Shown: positions 1 through 8,314 of the stretch, in pieces
Position numbering within the stretch: position 1 is the stretch's first letter
Layout of the letters: each line of letters begins with the position of its first letter
NCBI GenBank assembly: GCA_003246265.1
Contig: QKAU01000067.1
Coordinates: 1-64,000, forward strand
Source of the DNA: Kiritimatiellales bacterium
GTDB taxonomy: Bacteria > Verrucomicrobiota > Kiritimatiellia > Kiritimatiellales > Pontiellaceae
Reading direction: 5' to 3'
DNA: 64,000 nt
Made by a program: the position numbers and the translations under genes
The notes under the pieces: model-generated
The model's database searches: none
Told to the model about the DNA's origin: nothing
The model's input: the letters and a program-made list of their open reading frames with translations, nothing else

Positions 1-1820
1 TTCCACTGCTCGTTGGCGTTGAAGACGTCGGCGTAGACCTCCCGGTAGTAGTCGGAATTCGCCGCGACCCTGACCGCCTCGGCCAGCTCCTCGGCGGTGA
101 ACCAGATGTCCTTCATGTAGACGTCGTTGCCCTCCTTGTCCCGGCCCAGCGGCTCGTTCTCAAGGTCGATGTCCACCGTGCCGGCCAGCGCGTAGGCGAC
201 GACCAGCGGCGGAGAGGCGAGGTAGTTGGACCGGGTGAGCGGGTGGACGCGCCCCTCGAAGTTGCGGTTGCCCGAAAGCACCGCGCCCACGGTGAGGTTG
301 TTCGCCTTGATGGCCGCCTCGATCGGCTCGGCCAGCGGACCGCTGTTGCCGATGCAGGTGGCGCAGCCGTAGGCCGCGACGTTGAAGCCGAGCTGTTCGA
401 GCGGCGCAAGCAGGCCAGACTCCTTCAGGTATTCGGTGGCGACCTGCGATCCGGGAGCGAGCGAGGTCTTGACGTAGGCCGGCACCGCCAGCCCCTTCTC
501 CACCGCCTTGCGGGCAATGATCCCGGCCCCCATCACGAGGCCCGGGTTCGAGGTGTTGGTGCAGCTGGTGATGGAGGCGATGACCACCGCGCCATCCTTG
601 AGCGTGCCGTAGCCGGGCACCTCGACCGCCTTGTCCGTGGGCTTGAAGTCGTCGTGGAACTCCTTCTTGAGCTCCTTGAGCGGCAGGCGCTGGTGCGGAC
701 GGCTCGGGCCGGCAACCACCGGTTCGACCTCGCCGAGCTCGAGCTCGAGCGTATCGGTGTAAACGGCTTCGTCGTCAAAACCCCAGAGGCCCTGTACCTT
801 GCAGTACTGCTCGACCAGCTCGCACTGCTCCTCGGAACGCCCCGTTTCGCGCAGGTAGTCGATCGTCTTTTCGTCGACGGCGAAGAAGCCCATCGTCGCA
901 CCGTACTCGGGCGCCATGTTGGCGACGGGGCAGCGGTCGGCCAGCGACAGGTTCGCGGCCCCTTCGCCGTAGAATTCGACGAACTTTTCGACGACCCCCT
1001 TGGCGCGCAGCATCTTGGTGACCGTCAGCGCCAGGTCGGTGGCGGTCACGCCCGGGCGCAGCTGCCCGGTCAGCTTGAAGCCGACGACTTCCGGCGTCTG
1101 GATCGGGATCGGCTGGCCGAGCATGGCGGCTTCGGCCTCGATGCCACCGACGCCCCACCCCAGCACACCCATGCAGTTGATGGTGGTGGTATGCGAGTCG
1201 GTTCCGACCAGCGTGTCGGGATAGGCGACGCCGTTTTCGTCCATCATGACGCAGCCGGCGAGGTATTCCATGTTGATCTGGTGGCAGATGCCGAGCCCGG
1301 GCGGCAGGACGCGCAGCTTTTCAAAGGCCTGCTGGCCCCATTTGAGGAACTTGTAGCGCTCCTCGTTGCGCTCGAATTCGCGGTCGACGTTGACCTTGAA
1401 CGAGGTCGGCCGGCCCGCCTCGTCAAGCTGGACGGAGTGGTCGATGACGAGGTCGACGGGAATGAGCGGCTCGATCCGTCCGGCATCCTTTCCCGCCTTC
1501 TGCATGGCGGAGCGGAGCGCCGCGAGGTCGACCACGCAGGGTACCCCGGTGAAGTCCTGCAGCAGCACGCGCGCGGGCATGTAGGGCAGCTCCTCCCGGG
1601 CGGCGGCGGGCGACCACTTCGTCAGCGACTCGACCTGCGCAGGGGTGTAGGCCGGATGGCCCTGCATGCGCACCAGCGATTCGATCAGGATCTTGACCGA
1701 CTTCGGGGTTTTCGAGAAGTCGCCGCAGCCCTTTTCCTCCAGCGCCTTCAGACTGTAGAAGCCGACCTTCTTGCCGGTCGAAAGCGCCAGTTCCTTCTTC
1801 GCAAAATCGAAAGTACTCAT
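1..1820 (-). CDS. acnA: Aconitate hydratase AcnA, 3' part cut off by the window edge
   Basis: Converts citrate to isocitrate in the TCA cycle with a [4Fe-4S] cluster. About 606 of the usual ~890-900 residues are visible; the C-terminal swivel domain lies outside the window. The start is ATG at 1820, reading MSTFDFAKKEL, with AAAGGA some 14 bases upstream. The cluster ligands are visible as TSCTNTS (near 552-570) and GCATCIGNSG (near 341-373). The segment DIWFTAEELAEAV close to the window edge is also typical of the AcnA/IRP1 branch. A promoter-like pair lies directly upstream (1858-1886), so the gene is probably monocistronic at its 5' end. The family assignment is secure; only the missing end is unknown. 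Confidence 0.97.
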   Translation of the reverse strand, partial: MSTFDFAKKELALSTGKKVGFYSLKALEEKGCGDFSKTPKSVKILIESLVRMQGHPAYTPAQVESLTKWSPAAAREELPYMPARVLLQDFTGVPCVVDLAALRSAMQKAGKDAGRIEPLIPVDLVIDHSVQLDEAGRPTSFKVNVDREFERNEERYKFLKWGQQAFEKLRVLPPGLGICHQINMEYLAGCVMMDENGVAYPDTLVGTDSHTTTINCMGVLGWGVGGIEAEAAMLGQPIPIQTPEVVGFKLTGQLRPGVTATDLALTVTKMLRAKGVVEKFVEFYGEGAANLSLADRCPVANMAPEYGATMGFFAVDEKTIDYLRETGRSEEQCELVEQYCKVQGLWGFDDEAVYTDTLELELGEVEPVVAGPSRPHQRLPLKELKKEFHDDFKPTDKAVEVPGYGTLKDGAVVIASITSCTNTSNPGLVMGAGIIARKAVEKGLAVPAYVKTSLAPGSQVATEYLKESGLLAPLEQLGFNVAAYGCATCIGNSGPLAEPIEAAIKANNLTVGAVLSGNRNFEGRVHPLTRSNYLASPPLVVAYALAGTVDIDLENEPLGRDKEGNDVYMKDIWFTAEELAEAVRVAANSDYYREVYADVFNANEQW

Positions 1821-1857
1821 AATGTGATCGTCCTTTTCGGTTTGGAAATTGCCCCGG

Positions 1858-1886
1858 AAACTAGTGTTTGCACACCGGGGTGTCAA
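1858..1886 (-). promoter_or_regulatory. Candidate sigma-70 promoter of acnA
   Basis: On the minus strand TTGACA (1886-1881) is followed after 17 bp by TAGTTT (1863-1858). This leaves roughly 30 bases of leader before the acnA ATG. The -35 is perfect and the -10 is weak; the call rests on position and spacing only. Confidence 0.5.
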
Positions 1887-1916
1887 CGCCGATGCCCACC
1901 ACGGGGATGCTTCCGG

Positions 1917-3002
1917 TCATGAAACGAAATCTTCTTCGCGACCCACGCAGTACCCGATGATCGTGGAGATGGCGTCGGCGGGAACGCCGCGCCAGAAGAC
2001 CTGCCACTTGCCGGCGAGGTGGTGGCCGTCGGCCTGCTGGTGGTACCACGAGTTGAACGGGTTGGCGGCGCTGGAGCGCCAGAAGAGCGCCGCATGGTTC
2101 CGGCACACCTCGCTCCAGAGCTCCATGGCCAGCCCCTCGCCGCGCGCCTCCCGGCCCACGGCGAACTTGGAGAGGTAGAGGCCCGCCGGATGGTGCTCGA
2201 GCAGCACGGCCCCGCGGTAGGCCGATTCGACGTAGGCTTCCGCCACGTTGTCCATGAAGCTTTCGGTCCTGAGCCGCTTGGCGAAGCTCGCCTCGAGCAG
2301 CCGGACCAGGCGCGGGCGGTCGACCCCCTCCAGCCCGGGGAAGCGGAGCACGTCGCTGCCTTTGCGGATCAGGGTGCCGGCCCCCTTCACCGTGAAGATC
2401 TCCTTGAGCAGGTTGATCGGGGAGGTGATGGAAAGGTGCAGGCCGGGACGGGCTTCGAGCAGCTTCCGGCCGAGGGCGGGATAGTCCACCTCCATCGCCT
2501 CCAGCGGCTGCGGGTTCTCCTTGCGGGTATAGATGTAGGGCAGCGGTGCGCCCGCGGCGCTCCGGAGCCCCCCGCTGGCGCGGATGAAATGGACGCGCTT
2601 CGCCACGTCGGGCACCAGCTGCAAAAGGGCCGCCTCCAGGTCCGGATTGACGGAGGTCAGGACCGGCACCTTCTCCGCCTTACGCGCCTCCTGGATGAAT
2701 GCCGCGGGGACGCCGTCCGCCAGCGACTGGAAGACGAAGATCGGCTCGGTCGCCAGGACCGACCGCATCCGCTCCGCCTCCGGCCCGCACAGCAGGATCG
2801 CGGGGACCAGCTCGAGCCGCAGCAGGAAATGGAGGTCGAATGCCAGGACCTCCGCCCCCGCCTCGATGCTGCCGGCGTCGGGGCAGAGCAGGGCGAAGCA
2901 GGCGGTGTGCTCGGCCTGGAACTTGTTCAGGTAGAACTCGTATTCGTCCTGCCGCCCGATGCCGTCGAGGAACAGCCGTATGGTTTTGCTGAGCGTAATC
3001 AT
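1917..3002 (-). CDS. N-acetylglutamate synthase with amino-acid-kinase-like and DUF619 NAT domains
   Basis: Probably makes N-acetylglutamate from acetyl-CoA and glutamate, the first step of arginine synthesis. The 361-residue product has a degenerate amino acid kinase-like N-terminal region (about residues 1-190) and a C-terminal acetyltransferase domain of the DUF619 type. The latter shows LYLSKFAVGREARGEGLAMELW followed by LFWRSSAANPFNSWYHQQADG, which matches vertebrate-type NAGS and bifunctional NAGS/K. I chose the ATG at 3002 because AAAGGA precedes it; an upstream in-frame GTG at 3014 has no ribosome binding site. No other arginine gene is nearby. Whether the kinase half is catalytic cannot be told; it may be only regulatory. 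Confidence 0.75.
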   Translation of the reverse strand: MITLSKTIRLFLDGIGRQDEYEFYLNKFQAEHTACFALLCPDAGSIEAGAEVLAFDLHFLLRLELVPAILLCGPEAERMRSVLATEPIFVFQSLADGVPAAFIQEARKAEKVPVLTSVNPDLEAALLQLVPDVAKRVHFIRASGGLRSAAGAPLPYIYTRKENPQPLEAMEVDYPALGRKLLEARPGLHLSITSPINLLKEIFTVKGAGTLIRKGSDVLRFPGLEGVDRPRLVRLLEASFAKRLRTESFMDNVAEAYVESAYRGAVLLEHHPAGLYLSKFAVGREARGEGLAMELWSEVCRNHAALFWRSSAANPFNSWYHQQADGHHLAGKWQVFWRGVPADAISTIIGYCVGREEDFVS

Positions 3003-3011
3003 TGTTCCTTT

Positions 3012-3038
3012 CACAGATTACACCGGGGGACACGGATT
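3012..3038. repeat. Possible remnant of a cacagattacac-type simple repeat
   Basis: The stretch reads cacagattacac, then five G, then acacggatt. It looks like a decayed copy of the cacagattacacggatt repeat that I recall from many environmental bacterial genomes. It occupies the short gap between the deformylase and synthase genes. Only one copy is present here, so the identification is tentative. Confidence 0.3.
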
Positions 3039-3081
3039 GTTCATTAAAGAAATCGGTGAAAATCCGCTCAATCCATGGCTC

Positions 3082-3633
3082 CTACAAGGCTTGCCTGGTC
3101 TCCTTGACCAGCCGCTTGAGCTTGCCGGAGAGGGCGACCTTCTTGACCGGCGACATGCGGTCGACCAGCAGGATGCCGTCGAGGTGGTCGAGCTCGTGCT
3201 GGATGGCGCGCGCAAACAGCCCCTTGGCGCGGACCTTCTGCCGGTGGCCGGCGAGGTCGGTGTATTCCGCGTCGACCTCGTACCACCGCTCGACATTGGC
3301 AAAGATGTCGGGGAAGCTCAGACACCCCTCGGGGCCGACCTGGATATCGTCGGTGTGGCCGGTGATGACCGGATTGATGAAGACGACCGGCATCGCCACA
3401 TCGGGGTTTTCGCGCTGGCCGTCGTCGCCGGTGTCGCTTTCCGGCGGAATGTCGACCACGAAGACGCGTTCGGTGCGGCCGACCTGTTCGGCGGCGAGGC
3501 CGACGCCGTGCTCGGCATACATCGTTTCCAGCATCTCCTTCGCCAGCTCGTGGATCTCGGCGGTCACTTCCGCCACCTCCACCGCCTTCTTGCGCAGGAT
3601 CGGGTTTCCGTAGGTGCAAATGGATAGGCTCAT
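3082..3633 (-). CDS. def: Peptide deformylase
   Basis: Removes the N-terminal formyl group from nascent proteins in the cytoplasm. The 183-residue length fits. All three family motifs are present in order: GVGLAAEQVG (motif 1, with Glu before Gln), EGCLSFP (Cys is a metal ligand) and HELDHLDG (two metal-binding His and the catalytic Glu). The ATG at 3633 gives MSLSICTYGNPILRKKA, a standard deformylase N-terminus. Upstream is a good TTGACA on the minus strand (3673-3668) but no convincing -10 after it. An insert, residues 61-75, rich in Asp, Gly and Glu, separates motifs 1 and 2. Confidence 0.96.
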   Translation of the reverse strand: MSLSICTYGNPILRKKAVEVAEVTAEIHELAKEMLETMYAEHGVGLAAEQVGRTERVFVVDIPPESDTGDDGQRENPDVAMPVVFINPVITGHTDDIQVGPEGCLSFPDIFANVERWYEVDAEYTDLAGHRQKVRAKGLFARAIQHELDHLDGILLVDRMSPVKKVALSGKLKRLVKETRQAL

Positions 3634-3709
3634 GCGGGGGAGGTTTTCCCCATGCGGCAGGAGATGTCAATTGAATTTGCGTATGGCCCCGGACATGTTC
3701 CCGGCCGCG

Positions 3710-4180
3710 CTACTTCAGCTTGTCCAGCACGCGCGGATCGAGCGGGAGGTCGACGGGCTGGCCGATCGCCAGGAGCTGGAAATCCGGGTGCGCCGGGTTG
3801 ATCAGGAGATTGGACTCGATCGGCACGATCGCGCTGGGCACCCGCAGCACGGCCGAGGAGCCGCTGCGCAGCCACCGGTTGCCGGTGAGTTGCGTGGCGG
3901 GATGCGGTACCGGGCCGTTCCATCCGGCGGGCAGCGCGACCGGGTCGACGGCCGTCATCGCCGATTCGGGTACCGCGACCGGAATCGCCTTGAACAGCCT
4001 CAGCGCCTCCTTGAATTCGAGATGCACGATGATTTCCAAAAGGGCCAGCGAAAGCGATCCCGCCGTGTAGACCACCGGAAATCCTTCGGAGTTCCACCGC
4101 CCGCCCGCCAGGCGCGCGCCTTCCCCGCTGAATGCCGATGCCAGATGATGTTCATGAACCAGTCGCCAGGCGGTCGGCAT
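3710..4180 (-). CDS. RES-domain toxin of an Xre/RES toxin-antitoxin pair
   Basis: The 156-residue protein has the RES fold signature: GGRWNSEGFPVVYTA near residues 26-40, then SLALLEIIVH (conserved Glu) and SNLLINPAHPDF (conserved Ser) near the end. Characterised RES toxins degrade NAD+ and halt growth; that activity here is inferred from the family. It starts 12 bases after the stop of the upstream antitoxin gene, in the usual antitoxin-toxin order, so both are probably read from the promoter at 4676-4704. Confidence 0.88.
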   Translation of the reverse strand: MPTAWRLVHEHHLASAFSGEGARLAGGRWNSEGFPVVYTAGSLSLALLEIIVHLEFKEALRLFKAIPVAVPESAMTAVDPVALPAGWNGPVPHPATQLTGNRWLRSGSSAVLRVPSAIVPIESNLLINPAHPDFQLLAIGQPVDLPLDPRVLDKLK

Positions 4181-4192
4181 CGGCGGATCCCC

Positions 4193-4651
4193 CTAATAGA
4201 AAATACCGTGCTCCAGCCGCCGGAGATGCTTTTCCACCTCCTGGGCGCCCGGCTCCGTATCCGCATAGTTCAAGGGTGTCAGGCCGCCGAAGATCTCCTT
4301 CGGCGCGGCAAACCAGCGGCGCGTCAATTCGGCATCCTGGAACAGGTTCAGCCCGATCTGGAAGAGGCGGGCGAGGCGGTACACCCGCTCCGACTCGTCC
4401 ACATCCAGCCGCCCGCCCTGCTTGCGGCGCGCCAGCGTGCGCATGTTGATGTTCAGCGTCGCCGCAAGTTCCGCGGCCGTGACCCCGAACTCTTCGCGCA
4501 GTTTCTCGAAGCTGGAGGCGGGCAGCCCCTTCTTGATCTTGCGGATCACCTGCTCACGGTTGTCGACATGCCCAAAGAGGGCCACCGGTTCTTCGACCAT
4601 CGGTACTTCGGCAACCCCTTCCGCCGCCGGATAGATCGCGGGTTCTTTCAT
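4193..4651 (-). CDS. Xre/MbcA/ParS-type antitoxin (DUF2384)
   Basis: The 152-residue partner of the RES toxin. It has a helix-turn-helix-like region around FGVTAAELAATLNINMRTLARRKQGG followed by the DUF2384 segment SERVYRLARLFQIGLNLFQD and a C-terminal region LTPLNYADTEPGAQEVEKHL, which in this family blocks the toxin active site. I set the start at the ATG at 4651 because AGGAG lies 5 bases before it; an upstream ATG at 4666 has no such site. It probably represses its own promoter through the repeated sites at 4664 and 4685. Confidence 0.88.
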   Translation of the reverse strand: MKEPAIYPAAEGVAEVPMVEEPVALFGHVDNREQVIRKIKKGLPASSFEKLREEFGVTAAELAATLNINMRTLARRKQGGRLDVDESERVYRLARLFQIGLNLFQDAELTRRWFAAPKEIFGGLTPLNYADTEPGAQEVEKHLRRLEHGIFY

Positions 4652-4663
4652 AGGAACTCCTGT

Positions 4664-4704
4664 CATATGTCTTTTCTAATACGCCATATGTCTCCGCTCC
4701 GCAA
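4664..4704 (-). promoter_or_regulatory. Toxin-antitoxin promoter with two CATATGTCT operator repeats
   Basis: On the minus strand TTGCGG (4704-4699), a 17 bp spacer and TATTAG (4681-4676) form a promoter. The 9-base word CATATGTCT (plus strand) occurs at 4664-4672 and 4685-4693. The two starts are 21 bp apart, two helical turns, and the copies flank the -10. This is what an autoregulating antitoxin operator should look like. Confidence 0.55.
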
Positions 4705-4773
4705 GCTTTTTCTCCTGCCCCGTTTGTTCACGACCTTTTGCGACGCGGATCGGAAGCCGCCACACCCGGCGCT

Positions 4774-4802
4774 TTGCATTTCGCGGCGCCTTTGGCTATA
4801 TC
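4774..4802 (+). promoter_or_regulatory. Candidate promoter of the radical SAM operon, nearly leaderless
   Basis: TTGCAT at 4774-4779 and TATATC at 4797-4802 are separated by 17 bp. The -10 ends 7 bases before the ATG at 4810 and no purine-rich ribosome binding site is present, so the message may begin at or next to the start codon. Confidence 0.45.
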
Positions 4803-4809
4803 CATCCCG

Positions 4810-6459
4810 ATGGAACCGGGTTCCCACAAACCGATCGTACTTGCGGCCCTCAACGCCCGCTATGCGCACACGGCGTTCGGGGCGCGCTATCTGCTCGCCA
4901 ATATGGGAGAGCTGCAGCCGCGCGCCGCCCTACTGGAATTCGACCTCACCGTACAGCCGCGCATCGCCGTCGAAAAAATCCTCACCCATAATCCGCGCAT
5001 CGTCAGCCTCGGCTGCTACATCTGGAACATCGATCTCGCCACCCGGGTCGCGGCCCTGCTCAAGGCCCTCCACCCGGACATCCGGATCGTGCTCGGCGGC
5101 CCCGAAATCTCGCACGAAACCGAAAAGCAGGAGATCTACGCCTACGCCGACCACATCATCTGCGGCGAAGGCGAAATCGAATTCCCGAAACTGTGTCGGG
5201 AGATTCTGGACATCCCGCAAAGGCGCAAAGGCGCAAAGGGCGTGGAAGTTGAAGGACTGGGCTCCTTCGCGCCTTTGCGTGGGCAAATTATTCAGGCGGA
5301 GCCGGTGGACGTGGAGCAGATCGTGCTGCCATACGATCTGTATACGGATGAGGATATCGCCCATCGCGCCCTCTACGTGGAGGCCTCGCGCGGCTGCCCG
5401 TTCCGCTGCGAATACTGCATGTCGTCGCTCGATCCCTGCGTTCGCTATTTCCCGAAGGACCGGTTCCTTTCCGCAATGCAAATGCTGCTCGACCGCGGCG
5501 CCCGCACCTTCAGGTTTGTCGACCGCACCTTCAACATCGACATCGCCTTCGCGCTGGAGATCCTCGCCTTCTTCCGGCAGCGCCACACCCCGGACATGAT
5601 GCTCCATTTCGAGATCATTCCCGACCGGCTACCGGACGAACTGATGGCGGCCGTCGCCGACTGCCCGGCCGGCATGCTCCAGTTCGAGATCGGCATCCAA
5701 ACCTTCAACGAAGAAGTGGCGCACCGCATCCAACGCCCGCTCGACATCGCGCGGATCGAAGCCAACGTGCGACGGCTACGCACCGGAACCGGCGTCCACA
5801 TCCACGCCGACCTGATCGCCGGTTTGCCGGGCGAGGATCTCGCCAGTTTCGCGGCCGGCTTCAACCGCCTGCTCGCGCTCCACCCGCAGGAGATCCAGCT
5901 GGGCATTCTCAAGCGGTTGCGCGGCGCGCCGATCGACCGGCATGCGCGCGAATGGGCCATGGCCTACAGTCCGCACGCCCCCTACGAAATACTCAGCACC
6001 AACCTGATCCCGTTCGAGGAAATGCAACGCGTACAGCGTTTCGCCCGCTACTGGGACCTGGTGGTCAACAGCGGCCACTTCATTTCAACCGCGCCCCTGC
6101 TCTGGCATCACGGCCGACAGAATGCCGACGATGCGCCCGTAGCGCCCGCATCTGTCGGACATCCATCCGCCTTCGCGGCTTTCATGGAATGGAGCGACTG
6201 GCTCTACGCCCGCACCAACGCCACCGGCAACCTGCACATGGTACGGCTGGCCCGGCTGCTTTTCGAATTCCTTGCGCGCGAAAAAGGAATGGAGGCGAAA
6301 ACGGTCGCCCAGGCGCTCTGGAACGACTACCGGTGCGGCAACCGGCCCGATGTCCCCGGCTTTCTCAAGCAGTTCGGGTTTGATCATCCCGGGCCGGCAG
6401 AAGCACACTCCTCCCGCCTGCCACCCCGGCAGGCCCGGCATGGAAGGACGCCCCTATGA
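4810..6459 (+). CDS. B12-binding-domain radical SAM protein (DUF4080-like C-terminus)
   Basis: The 549-residue protein has an N-terminal cobalamin-binding-like Rossmann domain (about 1-130, LAALNARYAHTAFGARYLLANMG and an ILTHNPRIVSLGCYIW segment) and a radical SAM domain with the cluster motif SRGCPFRCEYC near residues 195-205. Its substrate is unknown. Upstream frame continues open to 4738, but the ATG at 4810 fits the family N-terminus and the promoter. The gene overlaps prmA by ATGA, so the two are translationally coupled. Oddity: residues 136-159 are encoded by a small palindromic element (5216-5280) inserted in frame between the two domains, giving PQRRKGAKG and FAPLRGQ. Confidence 0.85.
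   Translation: MEPGSHKPIVLAALNARYAHTAFGARYLLANMGELQPRAALLEFDLTVQPRIAVEKILTHNPRIVSLGCYIWNIDLATRVAALLKALHPDIRIVLGGPEISHETEKQEIYAYADHIICGEGEIEFPKLCREILDIPQRRKGAKGVEVEGLGSFAPLRGQIIQAEPVDVEQIVLPYDLYTDEDIAHRALYVEASRGCPFRCEYCMSSLDPCVRYFPKDRFLSAMQMLLDRGARTFRFVDRTFNIDIAFALEILAFFRQRHTPDMMLHFEIIPDRLPDELMAAVADCPAGMLQFEIGIQTFNEEVAHRIQRPLDIARIEANVRRLRTGTGVHIHADLIAGLPGEDLASFAAGFNRLLALHPQEIQLGILKRLRGAPIDRHAREWAMAYSPHAPYEILSTNLIPFEEMQRVQRFARYWDLVVNSGHFISTAPLLWHHGRQNADDAPVAPASVGHPSAFAAFMEWSDWLYARTNATGNLHMVRLARLLFEFLAREKGMEAKTVAQALWNDYRCGNRPDVPGFLKQFGFDHPGPAEAHSSRLPPRQARHGRTPL
5216..5280. repeat. Small palindromic element inserted in frame in the radical SAM gene
   Basis: The left arm repeats cgcaaagg (cgcaaaggcgcaaagg from 5216) and the right arm ends gcgcctttgcgt (5269-5280), the reverse complement of the left motif. 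Elements of the cgcaaagacgcaaag type are scattered in many bacterial genomes. The length keeps the reading frame open and the insert falls at a domain boundary. Confidence 0.65.
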
Positions 6460-7316
6460 CAGCACACCCCCCAGGCAGCGGAGGAAAACTCGAGCTCGTC
6501 GTTGCGGCCCGCGATGCGGAGGCCGTATGCGATTGGATCCGCGCAGCCTTGGAGCGCGAACCGGTCGAGGTTTCCGGCCACGCTTCCGAACAGGCGACCA
6601 TCGAGGTCTATTTCGACTCGGAGCTGGAAGCCCAGATTGCGAAGAAGGCGCTGCCCCTGGACCTGCCCGTCCTCGCCGCCGAGGCCAAGGAATATCAGGA
6701 ACAGGACTGGACCACCTTCTGGCATCACCACTTCAGGACCACGGACCTGGGCCGGAGGCTGCGCATCGTCCCCGAATGGGAGGAGGCGCCGGACAGCGAA
6801 CGGATCAACATCGTCATCAACCCCGGCCTCAGCTTCGGCACCGGCGGCCACTTCACCACGCGCTTCTGCCTGGAAGCGCTCGAAGAGGCGGTCGACGACC
6901 TTAAGCCCGGAACCATGATCGATGCCGGCACCGGCAGCGGCATCCTGGCCATCGCCGCCACCAAGCTCGGCGTGCCGCACGTCGCCGCCTTCGACTACGA
7001 TCCTGTCTGCGTCGGCCAATGCAGCGAAAACGCGGCGCGCAACGGCGTCGAAGGCCGCATCCGCTTTTTCCAGGCCGACGTGCTGGAGCCGGGCTGGTTC
7101 GACGAACCGGCGGATCTTCTCTGCGCCAACATCCTGACGTCGGTCCTGCTTGAAGCCGCCCCGCGCATCAGGCGCGCAACGAAGCGGAGGATGATCCTCA
7201 GCGGCATCCGGGAGGTGGAAGCCGATGCCGTGGCGGAAACCTTCATCCAGCTCGGCTGCCGCGAAATTGCGCGCGATGGCGACGGCCAATGGTGCGGACT
7301 GGTGATCGATGTCTAG
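6456..7316 (+). CDS. prmA: Ribosomal protein L11 methyltransferase PrmA
   Basis: Methylates ribosomal protein L11 using S-adenosylmethionine. The 286-residue product shows the PrmA hallmarks: INPGLSFGTGGHFTTRFCLEAL near residues 120-140, the SAM-binding motif MIDAGTGSGILAIAATKLG, and DLLCANILTSVLL, where E. coli PrmA has a similar VANILAGPL. The start ATG overlaps the preceding stop (ATGA), and its own end overlaps the next gene by 8 bases, so the three genes form a tight operon. Confidence 0.93.
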   Translation: MTAHPPGSGGKLELVVAARDAEAVCDWIRAALEREPVEVSGHASEQATIEVYFDSELEAQIAKKALPLDLPVLAAEAKEYQEQDWTTFWHHHFRTTDLGRRLRIVPEWEEAPDSERINIVINPGLSFGTGGHFTTRFCLEALEEAVDDLKPGTMIDAGTGSGILAIAATKLGVPHVAAFDYDPVCVGQCSENAARNGVEGRIRFFQADVLEPGWFDEPADLLCANILTSVLLEAAPRIRRATKRRMILSGIREVEADAVAETFIQLGCREIARDGDGQWCGLVIDV

Positions 7317-8265
7317 GCAACGTGGAAGAACCGCAAGGCGGAGTACGCTGGATGGCGTTCTCGACGTGTTCACGCTTTGTATATTGATCGCGACGCTGTT
7401 CGGATTCCTGGGTCGGCTGCACTGGTTCCTGGATCTGTTTTCCCACTTCCGGGTGCAGTACGTGCAGCTTAGCCTCGCCCCGCTCTTCATTGCGCTCTGG
7501 AGACGGCGGTACAAGTGGGCGGTGGCGCTGGTGCTGATCGTGTGCGTCAACTATGCCTTTGTGCTTCCGCTCTATCTCGGCAAGCCCGCTCCGGCAACGG
7601 AGAAGCCGATCCGCGCCATGCTGATGAACATCAACGCCGGAAACGGCAACACCCGGCAGGTGATCGGCTCGATCGAGAAATTCGAACCCGACCTGCTGCT
7701 GCTGGAGGAAGTGACGCCTACATGGGCCCGCGAGCTCGAAGTCCTCGATTCAACCTACCCCTATCGCGTCGCCGAACCGCAGGAAGGGTGCTTCGGCATC
7801 ATGCTGCTCAGCAAGCACCCCCTCGAACACGTAACCATCGTGAACATAGGATTGGCGGGCGTCCCTTCGATCACCGCCGATATCCATCTTCCGGGCGGGG
7901 TGCTTTCGTTTATCGGAACGCACCCGCTGCCCCCCATCGGGGCAGCGCATGCCGGGCACCGCAACCACCACCTTGCGGAACTTCCCCGGATCGTCAAGCC
8001 GCAAAGGCATCCCGTGCTGCTCGTCGGCGATCTCAACACCACTCCCTTCTCGCACGGGTTCCGCAGGCTCTTGCATGAAGCCCACCTCGCAAACAGCATG
8101 AAGGGATATGGATACCAGCCCAGCTGGCCGAGCTTCAACCGCTTCCTGCGCATCCCGCTCGACCATGTATTGCACTCGCCGGAAATCATCATCCACACCC
8201 GCATGGTGGACGGCGATGTCGGATCGGACCACCTCCCCGTGATCGTCGACTTTTCGGTTAGATGA
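7309..8265 (+). CDS. Membrane-anchored endonuclease/exonuclease/phosphatase family protein
   Basis: The 318-residue protein has about three hydrophobic helices in the first ~90 residues and then an EEP catalytic domain. Motifs are MNINAGNG, LLLLEEVTP (metal-binding Glu), IGTHPLPP, LLVGDLNTTPFS (Asp/Asn pair) and the terminal GSDHLPVIVDF (catalytic Asp-His). The domain should face the periplasm or outer leaflet. Such proteins can be phosphodiesterases of nucleic acid, lipid or phosphosugar; the substrate is not predictable. It overlaps prmA and ends the operon. Confidence 0.88.
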   Translation: MSRQRGRTARRSTLDGVLDVFTLCILIATLFGFLGRLHWFLDLFSHFRVQYVQLSLAPLFIALWRRRYKWAVALVLIVCVNYAFVLPLYLGKPAPATEKPIRAMLMNINAGNGNTRQVIGSIEKFEPDLLLLEEVTPTWARELEVLDSTYPYRVAEPQEGCFGIMLLSKHPLEHVTIVNIGLAGVPSITADIHLPGGVLSFIGTHPLPPIGAAHAGHRNHHLAELPRIVKPQRHPVLLVGDLNTTPFSHGFRRLLHEAHLANSMKGYGYQPSWPSFNRFLRIPLDHVLHSPEIIIHTRMVDGDVGSDHLPVIVDFSVR

Positions 8266-8314
8266 TTCCAGGTGGAAACCGGGAGGATCGAGGACGCTCG
8301 TACCGAGTGGAGGT

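Noticed and set aside
243-1922. 559-codon open frame antisense to aconitase
   Set aside because: The minus strand encodes an intact aconitase through the same region; the antisense product has no recognisable motif.
3614-5599. 661-codon plus-strand frame over the toxin-antitoxin genes
   Set aside because: It is antisense to the RES and Xre genes and out of frame with the radical SAM gene, whose own frame carries the cluster motif.
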